This document shows positions 6,976 to 14,266 of a stretch of 37,816 bases of DNA, in pieces. Location of the stretch: NCBI GenBank assembly GCA_025351965.1, contig JANXUX010000371.1, forward strand, positions 1 through 37,816, read 5' to 3'. Within the stretch, counting starts at the first letter, position 1. Every line of letters starts with the position of its first letter. The notes under the pieces were generated by a model. That model was not told where the DNA came from, searched no databases, and saw only the letters and a program-made list of their open reading frames with translations. This DNA comes from Actinomycetes bacterium. Its GTDB lineage: Bacteria > Actinomycetota > Acidimicrobiia > Acidimicrobiales > Ilumatobacteraceae. A program made the position numbers and the translations under genes.

Positions 6976-8928
6976 GTGACCGACTTCGCCCACCTCCTGT
7001 CTCCCGGGTTCCTCGGGGCTGTGTCGCTGCGCAACCGCATCGTGCTGCCCGGTATGGACATGAACCACTGCGAGAACGGCGAGATGACCGACCGTGAGAT
7101 CGAGCACTACGCCGCGCGGGCCGCCGGTGGCTGCGCGCTCGTCACCACCGGCGCATCGGCGATCGCCTGGCCGATCGGCGCGGCGTCCTGGCACGAGGCC
7201 GGTCTCGGCGACGATCGCCACCTACCCGGCCTGACCCGACTCGCCGACGCCGTACACGCGGGCGGCGCCAAGCTCTCCGTCCAACTGGTGCATCACGGCA
7301 AGGTCGCCGGTGTCGACACCGCCGAGGGTCGGCCGCTGCTGGTGCCGTCGATCCCGACCGGGCGGATGGACATGAGCGCGCTGGCCGACAACTCGATGGA
7401 CGAGCTGATCCAGCTCGCCACCGCGACGCGCGGCAAGCAGGCGACATACCGCGAGGCGACCACTGACGACATCGCCTGGGTGATCGACGCGTTCGCCGAT
7501 GCCGCGGCGCGGGTGCAGCGTGCCGGCGGCGACGTCGTGGAGATCCACGGCGCGCAAGGGTACCTGATCAACACCTTCCTGTCCCGCGAGTACAACCAGC
7601 GCGAGGACAGCTACGGCGGCTCGCTGGAGAACCGCTGCCGGCTGATGGTGGAGGTGATCCGCGCCGTGCGCGCCCGGGTCGGTGCTGGAATGGGCATCTC
7701 GGTCCGGCTCAACGGGTGTGAGTACGGGCTCGACAACGGCATCACCATCGACGAGACCGTGGCGACCGCGCAACTCGCCGAGGCCGCGGGCGCGGACGTG
7801 ATCAGCGTCTCCGCGCAGGCCGGCAACCCGTTCCGCGACTTCAGCAAAGGCCCGCTGCCGACGGTGATCGGCCAGTACCGCGAGATGGCCGACGCAGTGA
7901 AGGCTGCGATCGGCATCCCCGTGATCGCCGTCGGGCGGCTACTGCCCGAGCTCGCCGAGGAGATGCTCGCCAACGGCGAGTGCGACTTCACCGCGATGGG
8001 CCGCCAGCAGCTCGCTGATCCGCAGCTGGCCAACAAGCTGGCCGCCGGAAGGCGCTCGTCGGTGCGCCCGTGCATCAACTGTTACGTCTGCGTCGAGAAG
8101 AACTTCTTCGACGGCTCGGCGATCTGCGCCGTCAATCCAGCGGTCGGCAACGAGGCTGCGGCGATCGCAGCCGCGACGCCCGCTGCGGTCCAGCGGCACA
8201 TCGTCGTCGTCGGCGCCGGCCCCGGCGGACTGGAGACGGCGCGCATCGCAGCAGGTCGCGGCCACCGCGTCACGGTGCTCGAACGAGGCGAGGCCATCGG
8301 CGGCTCGACATGGTTCGCGACGTTGACCGGATCCCCGAACGCGCAGCTCGTCGACTGGCTCACCCACGAGACGGCGGTCGACGGCATCGACATCCGCCTC
8401 GGCGTCGATGCGACGCCGGACACGATCGAAGCGCTCTCCCCCGATGCCGTGGTCGTCGCAACCGGCAACGGCACGCCGACCGTGGATGCCCGCCGTCTCG
8501 TGACCGAGCTCGCGTCTCTGCCCGATGCCCCGGCGCGCAACATCGCGATCATCGGTGGGAACCTGATCGGGCTGTCGATCGCGCAGTTCCTGACCACGCT
8601 CGGCCACCGCGTCACGGTCCTCGAGCCGGGCAAGCACCTCGGTCTGGCGATGGCGATGCCGCGCCGGTGGACGGCGGTGCTCGAGGCGGGGGCCGCGGGC
8701 GTCACCCTGGTCCGTTCCGCGACCGATGCGGACATCGAGTCCGCCGTCTCTGCGGCGGACGACGTCATCGACACCCGCCGACCGGCGCCGGACGACGTCG
8801 GCGAGAACGCCCTCGCTGTTGCACTGGCCGACCGGGGCATCGAGGTCCATGTCGTCGGCGACGCCTCGCCGGCGGGTTACCTGGAGGGCACGATGCACGG
8901 CGCGCATGCGGTGGGCAGCACGCTGTAG
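6976..8928 (+). CDS. Old-yellow-enzyme / 2,4-dienoyl-CoA reductase-like Fe-S flavoprotein
   Basis: A 650-residue, two-part flavoprotein. Residues 1-350 form an FMN-binding old-yellow-enzyme barrel (NRIVLPGMDMN; HGAQGYLINTFLSREYNQREDSYGGSLENR at about 191-220). A [4Fe-4S] motif follows with C366, C369, C372 and C384. From 408 there is an FAD/NAD(P) module beginning VVVGAGPGGLETA. This is the architecture of 2,4-dienoyl-CoA reductase, trimethylamine dehydrogenase and related enzymes, in which electrons pass NADPH-FAD-FeS-FMN to a C=C bond. The divergent acyl-CoA ligase makes an unsaturated acyl-CoA substrate attractive, but that is inference. The second Rossmann segment reads IIGGNLIGLSIAQFL. 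Start is a GTG. Confidence 0.88.
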   Translation: MTDFAHLLSPGFLGAVSLRNRIVLPGMDMNHCENGEMTDREIEHYAARAAGGCALVTTGASAIAWPIGAASWHEAGLGDDRHLPGLTRLADAVHAGGAKLSVQLVHHGKVAGVDTAEGRPLLVPSIPTGRMDMSALADNSMDELIQLATATRGKQATYREATTDDIAWVIDAFADAAARVQRAGGDVVEIHGAQGYLINTFLSREYNQREDSYGGSLENRCRLMVEVIRAVRARVGAGMGISVRLNGCEYGLDNGITIDETVATAQLAEAAGADVISVSAQAGNPFRDFSKGPLPTVIGQYREMADAVKAAIGIPVIAVGRLLPELAEEMLANGECDFTAMGRQQLADPQLANKLAAGRRSSVRPCINCYVCVEKNFFDGSAICAVNPAVGNEAAAIAAATPAAVQRHIVVVGAGPGGLETARIAAGRGHRVTVLERGEAIGGSTWFATLTGSPNAQLVDWLTHETAVDGIDIRLGVDATPDTIEALSPDAVVVATGNGTPTVDARRLVTELASLPDAPARNIAIIGGNLIGLSIAQFLTTLGHRVTVLEPGKHLGLAMAMPRRWTAVLEAGAAGVTLVRSATDADIESAVSAADDVIDTRRPAPDDVGENALAVALADRGIEVHVVGDASPAGYLEGTMHGAHAVGSTL

Positions 8929-8934
8929 GCGCGT

Positions 8935-8962
8935 CCAGTTGGTCGGGCCCAGTTGGTCGGGC
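8935..8962. repeat. 14-bp perfect tandem duplication upstream of thrH
   Basis: ccagttggtcgggc occurs twice back to back (8935-8948 and 8949-8962) in the 61-bp gap before thrH, just upstream of its -10-like element. It is either a slippage product or a repeated binding site. Confidence 0.7.
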
Positions 8963-8976
8963 CTGGGCGCATCGTC

Positions 8977-8989
8977 AACAATGGGCGCC
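8977..8989 (+). promoter_or_regulatory. Candidate leaderless -10 of thrH
   Basis: AACAAT (8977-8982) is 7 nt before the GTG at 8990. It matches TAnnnT except for its first base. The in-frame ATG at 8981 overlaps this element, which argues for the GTG as start. Confidence 0.35.
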
Positions 8990-9604
8990 GTGACCGACCG
9001 CCGCCAGTCCATCGTCACCCTCGATCTGGAGGGTGTGCTCGTCCCGGAGATCTGGATCGCCGTCGCCGAACGCACCGGTATCGATGCGCTGCGGCGCACG
9101 ACGCGTGACGAGCCCGACTACGACGTGCTGATGCGCGGCCGGCTGGACCTGCTCGCCGAGCACGGGCTGACGATGTCGACGATCGCAGACGTGATCGGTG
9201 GGCTCGCACCACTCGACGGCGCCAAGGCGTTCCTCGACGCGCTGCGTGCGCGCACCCAGGTGCTGCTCCTGTCGGACACGTTCGAGCAGTTCGGCCGACC
9301 GCTGATGCGCCACCTCGGCTTCCCCACCCTGATCTGTCACCGCCTCGTGGTCACCGACGACCGCATCGTCGGCTACACGCTGCGCATGCCGGACCAGAAG
9401 CGCTGCGCGGTGCAGGCCCTGCACGGGCTCAACTACCGCGTGGTCGCGGCCGGTGACTCCTACAACGACACGGCGATGCTGGCCGAGGCCGACGCCGGAT
9501 TCTTGTTCCATGCACCGGCCACCATCGTCGAGCAGTTCCCGGAGTTCCCGGCTGTGAACGAGTACGACGAGCTGCTCGAGCTGATCACCGCCCAGCTGAG
9601 CTGA
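8990..9604 (+). CDS. thrH: ThrH-type phosphoserine phosphatase / homoserine kinase-like HAD enzyme
   Basis: A 204-residue HAD-superfamily enzyme. In Pseudomonas, ThrH removes phosphate from phosphoserine and can pass it to homoserine. Segments match that family closely: LDLEGVLVPEIWIAVAERTG (ThrH has Glu where most HAD enzymes have the second Asp), DYDVLMRGRLDLLAEHGL, LLLSDTFEQFGRPLMRHLGFPTL, then VVAAGDSYNDTAMLAEADAG and FHAP. HAD motif I Asp is in TLDLEG, motif II Ser in LLSDT, motif III Lys in DQKRCAV, motif IV in GDSYND. The length equals the Pseudomonas protein. Role in serine or threonine synthesis is likely; no biosynthetic neighbours are present. The ATG at 8981 is an alternative start. 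Confidence 0.9.
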   Translation: MTDRRQSIVTLDLEGVLVPEIWIAVAERTGIDALRRTTRDEPDYDVLMRGRLDLLAEHGLTMSTIADVIGGLAPLDGAKAFLDALRARTQVLLLSDTFEQFGRPLMRHLGFPTLICHRLVVTDDRIVGYTLRMPDQKRCAVQALHGLNYRVVAAGDSYNDTAMLAEADAGFLFHAPATIVEQFPEFPAVNEYDELLELITAQLS

Positions 9605-9625
9605 TTCACCGCAGGCACGGGCTCC

Positions 9626-9637
9626 TACAGTGAGCCG
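9626..9637 (+). promoter_or_regulatory. Leaderless -10 element
   Basis: TACAGT (9626-9631) lies 6 nt before the ATG at 9638, with no ribosome-binding site between. Confidence 0.5.
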
Positions 9638-10873
9638 ATGAACCTGACCGAGATCGGGGTCGACCCGACCGAGCTGGGCTTCGACCCGGCCCGACTCAAC
9701 CGCATCGACGACCACTTCGCCCGCTACATCGCCGACGGCAGGCTTGCCGGGTGGCAGTTCGCACTCACCCGTGCCGGACGCCTCGTCCATTCATCCGGAC
9801 AGGGATTCCGCGACCGGGAAGCGGGAGCGCCGCTGACCCCGGACACGATCTGGCGGATCTTCTCGATGACGAAGCCGATCACCTCGGTCGCCGCGATGAT
9901 GCTGTGGGAGGAGGGTGCGTTCGAGCTCAAGGATCCGGTCAGCCGGTTCATCCCTGAGTTCGCCGAGATGCGGGTCTGGCGCGGCGGTTCGGTGAATCGC
10001 CCCGAGCTCGAGCCGCTGATGGACCCGATCGCGATGTGGCACCTGATGACGCACACGTCCGGTCTCACCTACGGATTCATGTACGCGCATCCGGTCGACG
10101 AGCTCTACCGCCGCGCCGGTTTCGAATGGGGCACGCCACCCGACACCGATCTCGCCGGTGTCTGCAGCCGCATCGCCACGCTGCCACTGCTGTTCCAGCC
10201 GGGCGCCGAGTGGAACTACTCGATGGCCATCGACGTGCTCGGGCGGGTCGTCGAGGTGATCAGCGGGCAGACACTCGACGAGTTCCTACGCACCCGCATC
10301 TTCGAGCCGCTCGGCATGGTCGACACCGGGTTCTCGGTGCCGGAGGCCGACGCCGGCCGGCTCGCCGCGCTATACGGCGCCCATCCGGCGACGGGTCTCG
10401 CGGTGCCGATGGCAGTCGCTGGTCGCGCCGTGCTCCAGCCACCACCCGCCTTCCTCGGCGGCGGCGGCCTGGTTTCGACGATGGCGGACTACCTCCGCTT
10501 CGCCGGCATGCTGCGCGGCGAAGGCCAGCTCGACGATGTGCGGCTGCTCGCACCGCGGACCGTGCGGTACATGACCCAGAACCACCTCCCCGGCGACGCC
10601 GATCTCACCGAATACGGCCGGGCTCTGTTCAGCGAGACGACGTTCGACGGGGTCGGGTTCGGGCTGCTCGGGTCGGTCACGCTCGATCCGGTCACGGCCA
10701 AGACCGCCTCCAGTGTCGGTGACTTCGGTTGGGGCGGTGCGGCAAGCACGTTCTTCTGGGTCGATCCGGTCGAGGACATCACCGGGGTGTTCATGACCCA
10801 GCTGATGCCGTCGAACACCCACCCGATCCGCAGCCAGATCAAGCAGCTGACCTATCAGGCGTTGGTCGACTGA
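9638..10873 (+). CDS. Serine beta-lactamase-fold hydrolase (class C / EstB-like)
   Basis: A 411-residue protein of the beta-lactamase/DD-peptidase-like esterase group. The nucleophile motif S76-M-T-K79 is in IFSMTKPITSVAAMML. The second motif is Y194-S-M in EWNYSMAID, where classical class C enzymes have YxN, so the Asn is replaced by Met, as is common in esterases of this fold. The HTSGLTYG segment and GWGGAASTFFWVDP near the C-terminus also fit the EstB-like esterases. No signal peptide is visible, so it is probably cytoplasmic and not a resistance enzyme. The stop overlaps the start of the SGNH gene (TGATG), suggesting a two-gene operon of hydrolases. Confidence 0.87.
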   Translation: MNLTEIGVDPTELGFDPARLNRIDDHFARYIADGRLAGWQFALTRAGRLVHSSGQGFRDREAGAPLTPDTIWRIFSMTKPITSVAAMMLWEEGAFELKDPVSRFIPEFAEMRVWRGGSVNRPELEPLMDPIAMWHLMTHTSGLTYGFMYAHPVDELYRRAGFEWGTPPDTDLAGVCSRIATLPLLFQPGAEWNYSMAIDVLGRVVEVISGQTLDEFLRTRIFEPLGMVDTGFSVPEADAGRLAALYGAHPATGLAVPMAVAGRAVLQPPPAFLGGGGLVSTMADYLRFAGMLRGEGQLDDVRLLAPRTVRYMTQNHLPGDADLTEYGRALFSETTFDGVGFGLLGSVTLDPVTAKTASSVGDFGWGGAASTFFWVDPVEDITGVFMTQLMPSNTHPIRSQIKQLTYQALVD

Positions 10874-12084
10874 TGGCCGATCGAGCACTGCGCGAGATCG
10901 ACCTCGAGGGCGGCCCCGTCACCGTTGTCGGCGCGCTCGACTTCGATCGCACGCCGACCGGGATCAGCCCGCGCCGGCTACCCGACTGGACGCGTCCACA
11001 GATCCCCGATCTGTTCATGCACTCGATGGTCGGGATGGGCAGCGGCGTGCGGCTGTCGTTCACGACCGATGCAGACGTCGTCGAGCTCGACGTCCTCGTC
11101 ACAGGCTTTCGTGTCGTCGGCACCACGGCGAGCAGACCGGTGTTCCAGCTCGTGAGCAACGCTGCGGACGGCACGGCGGATGGGGTGCGGTCGGTCCGCA
11201 CCGAGGTCGCTGACGACTACCAGCGCTTCGTGCTCGACCACGCCGATCCGCTGAACGTCGGGTTCGAACCGGGCGAGCCGGCCACGATCCGTTTCGCCGG
11301 GCTCGGCGACGCAACGAAGGTGGTCGAGCTGTGGCTGCCGCACGCAGCCAGTACCGAGTTGCGTGCGCTCCGCATTCCCGCGGACGCCACTGCGTCGCCG
11401 ACGGCACCGAGCGGCCGCCCGCGCTGGCTGCACTACGGCAGTTCGATCAGCCATTGCATGGAGGCCGAGACGCCGACCGAGATCTGGCCGGCCGTGGCAG
11501 CGACGGCGGCCGGTGTCGATCTGTTCAGCCTCGGTCTCGCCGGGCAGTGCCAGCTCGACCAGTTCGTCGCGCGCACCATCCGCGACCTCCGCGCAGACGT
11601 CATCAGCCTCAAGGTCGGGATCAACATCGTCAACGGCGACGTGATGCGCGAGCGGGCGTTCGTGCCTGCCGTGCACGGCTTCCTCGACACCGTCCGCGAG
11701 GGCCATCCCGACACACCGATCCTCGTCGTGTCGCCGATCTTCTGTCCGAGCGCAGAGGACACCCCCGGCCCGACCTTGATGGCCGCCGACGGCGGGTTCG
11801 ACACGGTCGGCGGGATGGAGGCAATCCGCTCCGGCTGTCTCACGTTGCGCCGGATCCGGGAGCTGCTCGCCGAGATCGTTGCCGGTCGTGTCGAGCGCGG
11901 CGACGGGCATCTGGCCTATCTCGACGGCCTCGCGCTGTTCGGCGCCGACGACGCCAGCGACCTCCCCGACCGCCTGCACCCGAACAACGCCGGCTACGCA
12001 CGGATGGGCGCCCGGTTCGCGGCGCTCGCCTTCGGCGACTCAGGAGGACTTCATCGTCAGCGCCTGCTTCCACTTCAGCCGTGA
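10873..12084 (+). CDS. SGNH/GDSL-family esterase with N-terminal beta domain
   Basis: A 403-residue protein. Residues 1-170 look like a beta-sandwich (many short alternating strands, e.g. GVRLSFTTDADVVELDVLVTGF). A C-terminal SGNH hydrolase domain follows: nucleophile in LHYGSSISH, Gly in LGLAGQC, Asn in LKVGINIVNG, and the Asp-His pair in DRLHPNNAGY. The layout recalls carbohydrate esterases with a jelly-roll plus SGNH domain, so deacetylation of a sugar or acyl ester is plausible. The ATG at 10873 overlaps the stop of the upstream hydrolase, implying coupled translation. Its last 45 bp overlap the end of the convergent permease gene, so the final residues (GLHRQRLLPLQP) are read opposite that gene. 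Confidence 0.82.
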   Translation: MADRALREIDLEGGPVTVVGALDFDRTPTGISPRRLPDWTRPQIPDLFMHSMVGMGSGVRLSFTTDADVVELDVLVTGFRVVGTTASRPVFQLVSNAADGTADGVRSVRTEVADDYQRFVLDHADPLNVGFEPGEPATIRFAGLGDATKVVELWLPHAASTELRALRIPADATASPTAPSGRPRWLHYGSSISHCMEAETPTEIWPAVAATAAGVDLFSLGLAGQCQLDQFVARTIRDLRADVISLKVGINIVNGDVMRERAFVPAVHGFLDTVREGHPDTPILVVSPIFCPSAEDTPGPTLMAADGGFDTVGGMEAIRSGCLTLRRIRELLAEIVAGRVERGDGHLAYLDGLALFGADDASDLPDRLHPNNAGYARMGARFAALAFGDSGGLHRQRLLPLQP

Positions 12085-13215
12085 ACCACGGTGCAGCAGG
12101 GTGCGTCCGTAGACCGTCCCGGCGAGGCGGAGCATCCCGAACGTGGCGGCCAGCAGGAGCACGGCCGAGACGACGATCTCCAGCACCGACGCTGCGCCGA
12201 TGGACACGCGCAGCGGCATCAGCAACGGGGCGAACGGAGGCAGGATCGACACGACGCGGGCGGCGGTCGAGTACGGCGCGCCACCGAGCACGAAGACCGT
12301 GAGGTACGCAGCCGTGAACACCATCGAGATCGGCGCCGCTGCACCCTGGGCATCTTCTTGCCGGGACACGAACGAACCGGCGAGCGCGAACAGGGTGCTG
12401 TAGAGCACGAAGCCGACGACGAACCACGCAATCGTGGTGGGCAGGCCGAACCAGACGGAGTTCGGCACCTCAGTGCCCGAGATCCGCAACGCGACCACAC
12501 CGGTGAGCACAGCAGCGCTGAACTGCATCATCGCCACCACGCCGATGCCGAACACCTTTCCCGCGAGGAGCTGATGGGCGCGGACATGCGCGAGCAGCAC
12601 CTCGACCACGCCGGTGCTCTTCTCCTCGACGACGCCGGTGAGCACCATCCCACCGAACGCGTTGATCGAGATGAACAGCAGGATGGCCGTTGCCGATCCG
12701 ACAAGCCGGCCGACATCGTCATTGCTGTCGGCTGCTCCGCTGATGGACGTGCGCGCCAAACCCTGTGGCGCCAAGACCGATGTGATCTGGGTGTCGTCCA
12801 AGCCGGCATCTCTCGCTGCAGCTCGTGAGGCAGCGGACTGCCAACCGGCATCGATCGCCGCAGCCAGCTCGTCGGGCGGGGCGCGGTCGGCGATCAGCTG
12901 CGCAGCGGCGACATCGACCGCGGCGTCGTCGTCACCCGACGACACCCGGCTGACGGCTGCGTCGCGATCGGCCACGGACGAGACGTCGATCCGGATACCG
13001 AGCGCCTTCGCCGCCGACTGCAGCGCCGTCTCGAACCCGGCCGGGGCTCGTCCGACGACAGCCACGTCGTAGCGGGTCGGGCTGTCGTCGCCCCTGAGGG
13101 CACGGTTCAGCACTCCGGCACCGAGCACGCCGAGGCAGATCAGCACCGTGGTCACCGCAAACCCGCGCGACCGCAGCCGCTGGCGGATCTCGCGCGACAT
13201 CACCAGCCGGATCAA
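12040..13215 (-). CDS. ABC-2 type exporter permease (NatB-like)
   Basis: A 391-residue membrane subunit. One N-terminal membrane segment (FAVTTVLICLGVLGAGVL) is followed by a large extracytoplasmic loop of about 140 residues (DSPTRYDVAVVGRAP to the GRLVGS segment). About five more segments follow, including AILLFISINAFGGMVLTGVV, IAWFVVGFVLYSTLFALAGSF and VSAVLLLAATFGMLRLAG. This topology matches the Na+ exporter/ABC-2 permease group. I chose the TTG at 13215 because it overlaps the ATPase stop as TTGA; ATG at 13200 and GTG at 13203 are alternatives. It works with the ATPase at 13212-14108. The substrate is unknown. The 3' end overlaps the convergent SGNH gene by 45 bp. Confidence 0.82.
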   Translation of the reverse strand: MIRLVMSREIRQRLRSRGFAVTTVLICLGVLGAGVLNRALRGDDSPTRYDVAVVGRAPAGFETALQSAAKALGIRIDVSSVADRDAAVSRVSSGDDDAAVDVAAAQLIADRAPPDELAAAIDAGWQSAASRAAARDAGLDDTQITSVLAPQGLARTSISGAADSNDDVGRLVGSATAILLFISINAFGGMVLTGVVEEKSTGVVEVLLAHVRAHQLLAGKVFGIGVVAMMQFSAAVLTGVVALRISGTEVPNSVWFGLPTTIAWFVVGFVLYSTLFALAGSFVSRQEDAQGAAAPISMVFTAAYLTVFVLGGAPYSTAARVVSILPPFAPLLMPLRVSIGAASVLEIVVSAVLLLAATFGMLRLAGTVYGRTLLHRGSRLKWKQALTMKSS

Positions 13216-14108
13216 GCCGGCACCTGGCCGATGGCCGCAAGGAACACCTCGGAGAGGTCCGGCGGCGTGAACGCGAACTCGACGACACGGCCGGCCCGGT
13301 TCGCATCGGCGAGCACGACGGCGGGGTCGGTACCGGCAGGTACGCGCACGTGGGCCGTGCGCGCGGTCGCCTGAGTGACCGTTGCGCCGTCGATGGACGG
13401 CGTCCAGGCCGTGTCGGTGTCGAAACCCACGGAGACGTCGCGCATGCCGGCCCGCTCGCGCAGGTGCTGGACGTCGCCCGCCATCACCACCCGTCCGGCC
13501 TCGACGATCACCACATCTCGACTGATGTCGCTGACGAGATCGAGCTGATGGCTGCTGAACAACACCGAGGTGCCGGCGCGCATCTGCTCGGCGAGGATGG
13601 TCTTCATCGTCTCCACCGCGACGGGATCGAGACCGGAGAACGGTTCGTCGAGGATCAGCAGCTCGGGGTCGTGGACGAGGGCGATGGCCAGTTGCACGCG
13701 CTGCTGGTTGCCGCTCGACAGCGCCTGCACCTCGTCGTCGGCGCGGTGGGCGATGTCGACCCGCTCCATCCATGTGGTTGCCGCGCTGGCAGCGTCAGAG
13801 GTCGACAGACCGGCAAGCTTGGCGAAGTAGACGAGCTGGTCACGAACGGTCATCTTCGGATACATGCCGCGTTCGGCCGGCATGTAGCCGAAGCGGCGGC
13901 GCGTGGCGTGGGTGATCGGAGCACCGTTCCACGAGATCGAGCCCGAATCGATGGAGATCAGGCCCATCACGGCACGCATCGTGGTGCTCTTGCCGGCCCC
14001 GTTCGGTCCGAGGAATCCGAGGATCGCACCGTCGCCGACGCTGAGGCTGATGCCGTCCAGCGCGACCACCTCGCCGAACCGTTTGCCGACCTCGCGAACG
14101 TCCAACAC
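13212..14108 (-). CDS. ABC exporter ATP-binding subunit (NatA-like)
   Basis: A 298-residue ATPase. Walker A GPNGAGKST is near residue 38, the signature reads ALSSGNQQRVQLA (SSGNQ in place of LSGGQ, as in NatA-like proteins), Walker B LLILDEPFSGLDP, and the His switch LFSSHQLD. The C-terminal 70 residues form the accessory domain usual in this group, ending FTPPDLSEVFLAAIG. It starts at a GTG; the start codon of the permease overlaps its stop, so both subunits are made from one message. It diverges from the TetR-regulated exporter at 14267 across a 158-bp promoter region. Confidence 0.9.
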   Translation of the reverse strand: MLDVREVGKRFGEVVALDGISLSVGDGAILGFLGPNGAGKSTTMRAVMGLISIDSGSISWNGAPITHATRRRFGYMPAERGMYPKMTVRDQLVYFAKLAGLSTSDAASAATTWMERVDIAHRADDEVQALSSGNQQRVQLAIALVHDPELLILDEPFSGLDPVAVETMKTILAEQMRAGTSVLFSSHQLDLVSDISRDVVIVEAGRVVMAGDVQHLRERAGMRDVSVGFDTDTAWTPSIDGATVTQATARTAHVRVPAGTDPAVVLADANRAGRVVEFAFTPPDLSEVFLAAIGQVPA

Positions 14109-14120
14109 CGGACCTGTCTA
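14109..14120 (-). promoter_or_regulatory. Candidate leaderless -10 of the NatA-like gene
   Basis: On the minus strand TAGACA (14115-14120) stands 6 nt before the GTG at 14108. No ribosome-binding site is seen. The last base departs from TAnnnT. Confidence 0.35.
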
Positions 14121-14154
14121 CTCCGTGGCGTGCCCATTGCCACATCGCCCGACG

Positions 14155-14184
14155 TTGATGCGTCCTGTGGAAGCCGATTACGAT
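14155..14184 (+). promoter_or_regulatory. Promoter of the DHA2 exporter operon
   Basis: TTGATG (14155-14160) as -35, an 18-bp spacer, and TACGAT (14179-14184) as -10. The -10 lies inside the left arm of the palindrome at 14177-14207, so a bound repressor would block polymerase. Unlike most promoters here, this one leaves a leader of roughly 75 nt with a proper ribosome-binding site. Confidence 0.65.
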
Positions 14185-14207
14185 ACGGAACAGTTCAGTT
14201 TCGTAAT
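14177..14207. promoter_or_regulatory. 31-bp palindromic operator, likely TetR site
   Basis: The stretch is symmetric about the A at 14192, with 13 of 15 base pairs matching. The arms are ATTACGA and TCGTAAT, the centre GAACAGTTC. Its size suits a TetR dimer or pair of dimers. It overlaps the -10 of the exporter promoter, and the likely ligand-responsive regulator is the TetR encoded at 15893-16495. Confidence 0.7.
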
Positions 14208-14266
14208 GCGCCGACCGCACCGATGATGTGGCACGACGACGGCAGTGTGGTGATGAGGAGAAGCGT

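Noticed and set aside
9638-10873. Beta-lactamase resistance gene
   Set aside because: No signal peptide, and the second motif is YSM rather than YxN, so an esterase is more likely.
13216-13773. Upstream extension of the NatB-like permease frame
   Set aside because: It overlaps the ATPase gene in another frame. The TTGA junction at 13212-13215 is the natural start.
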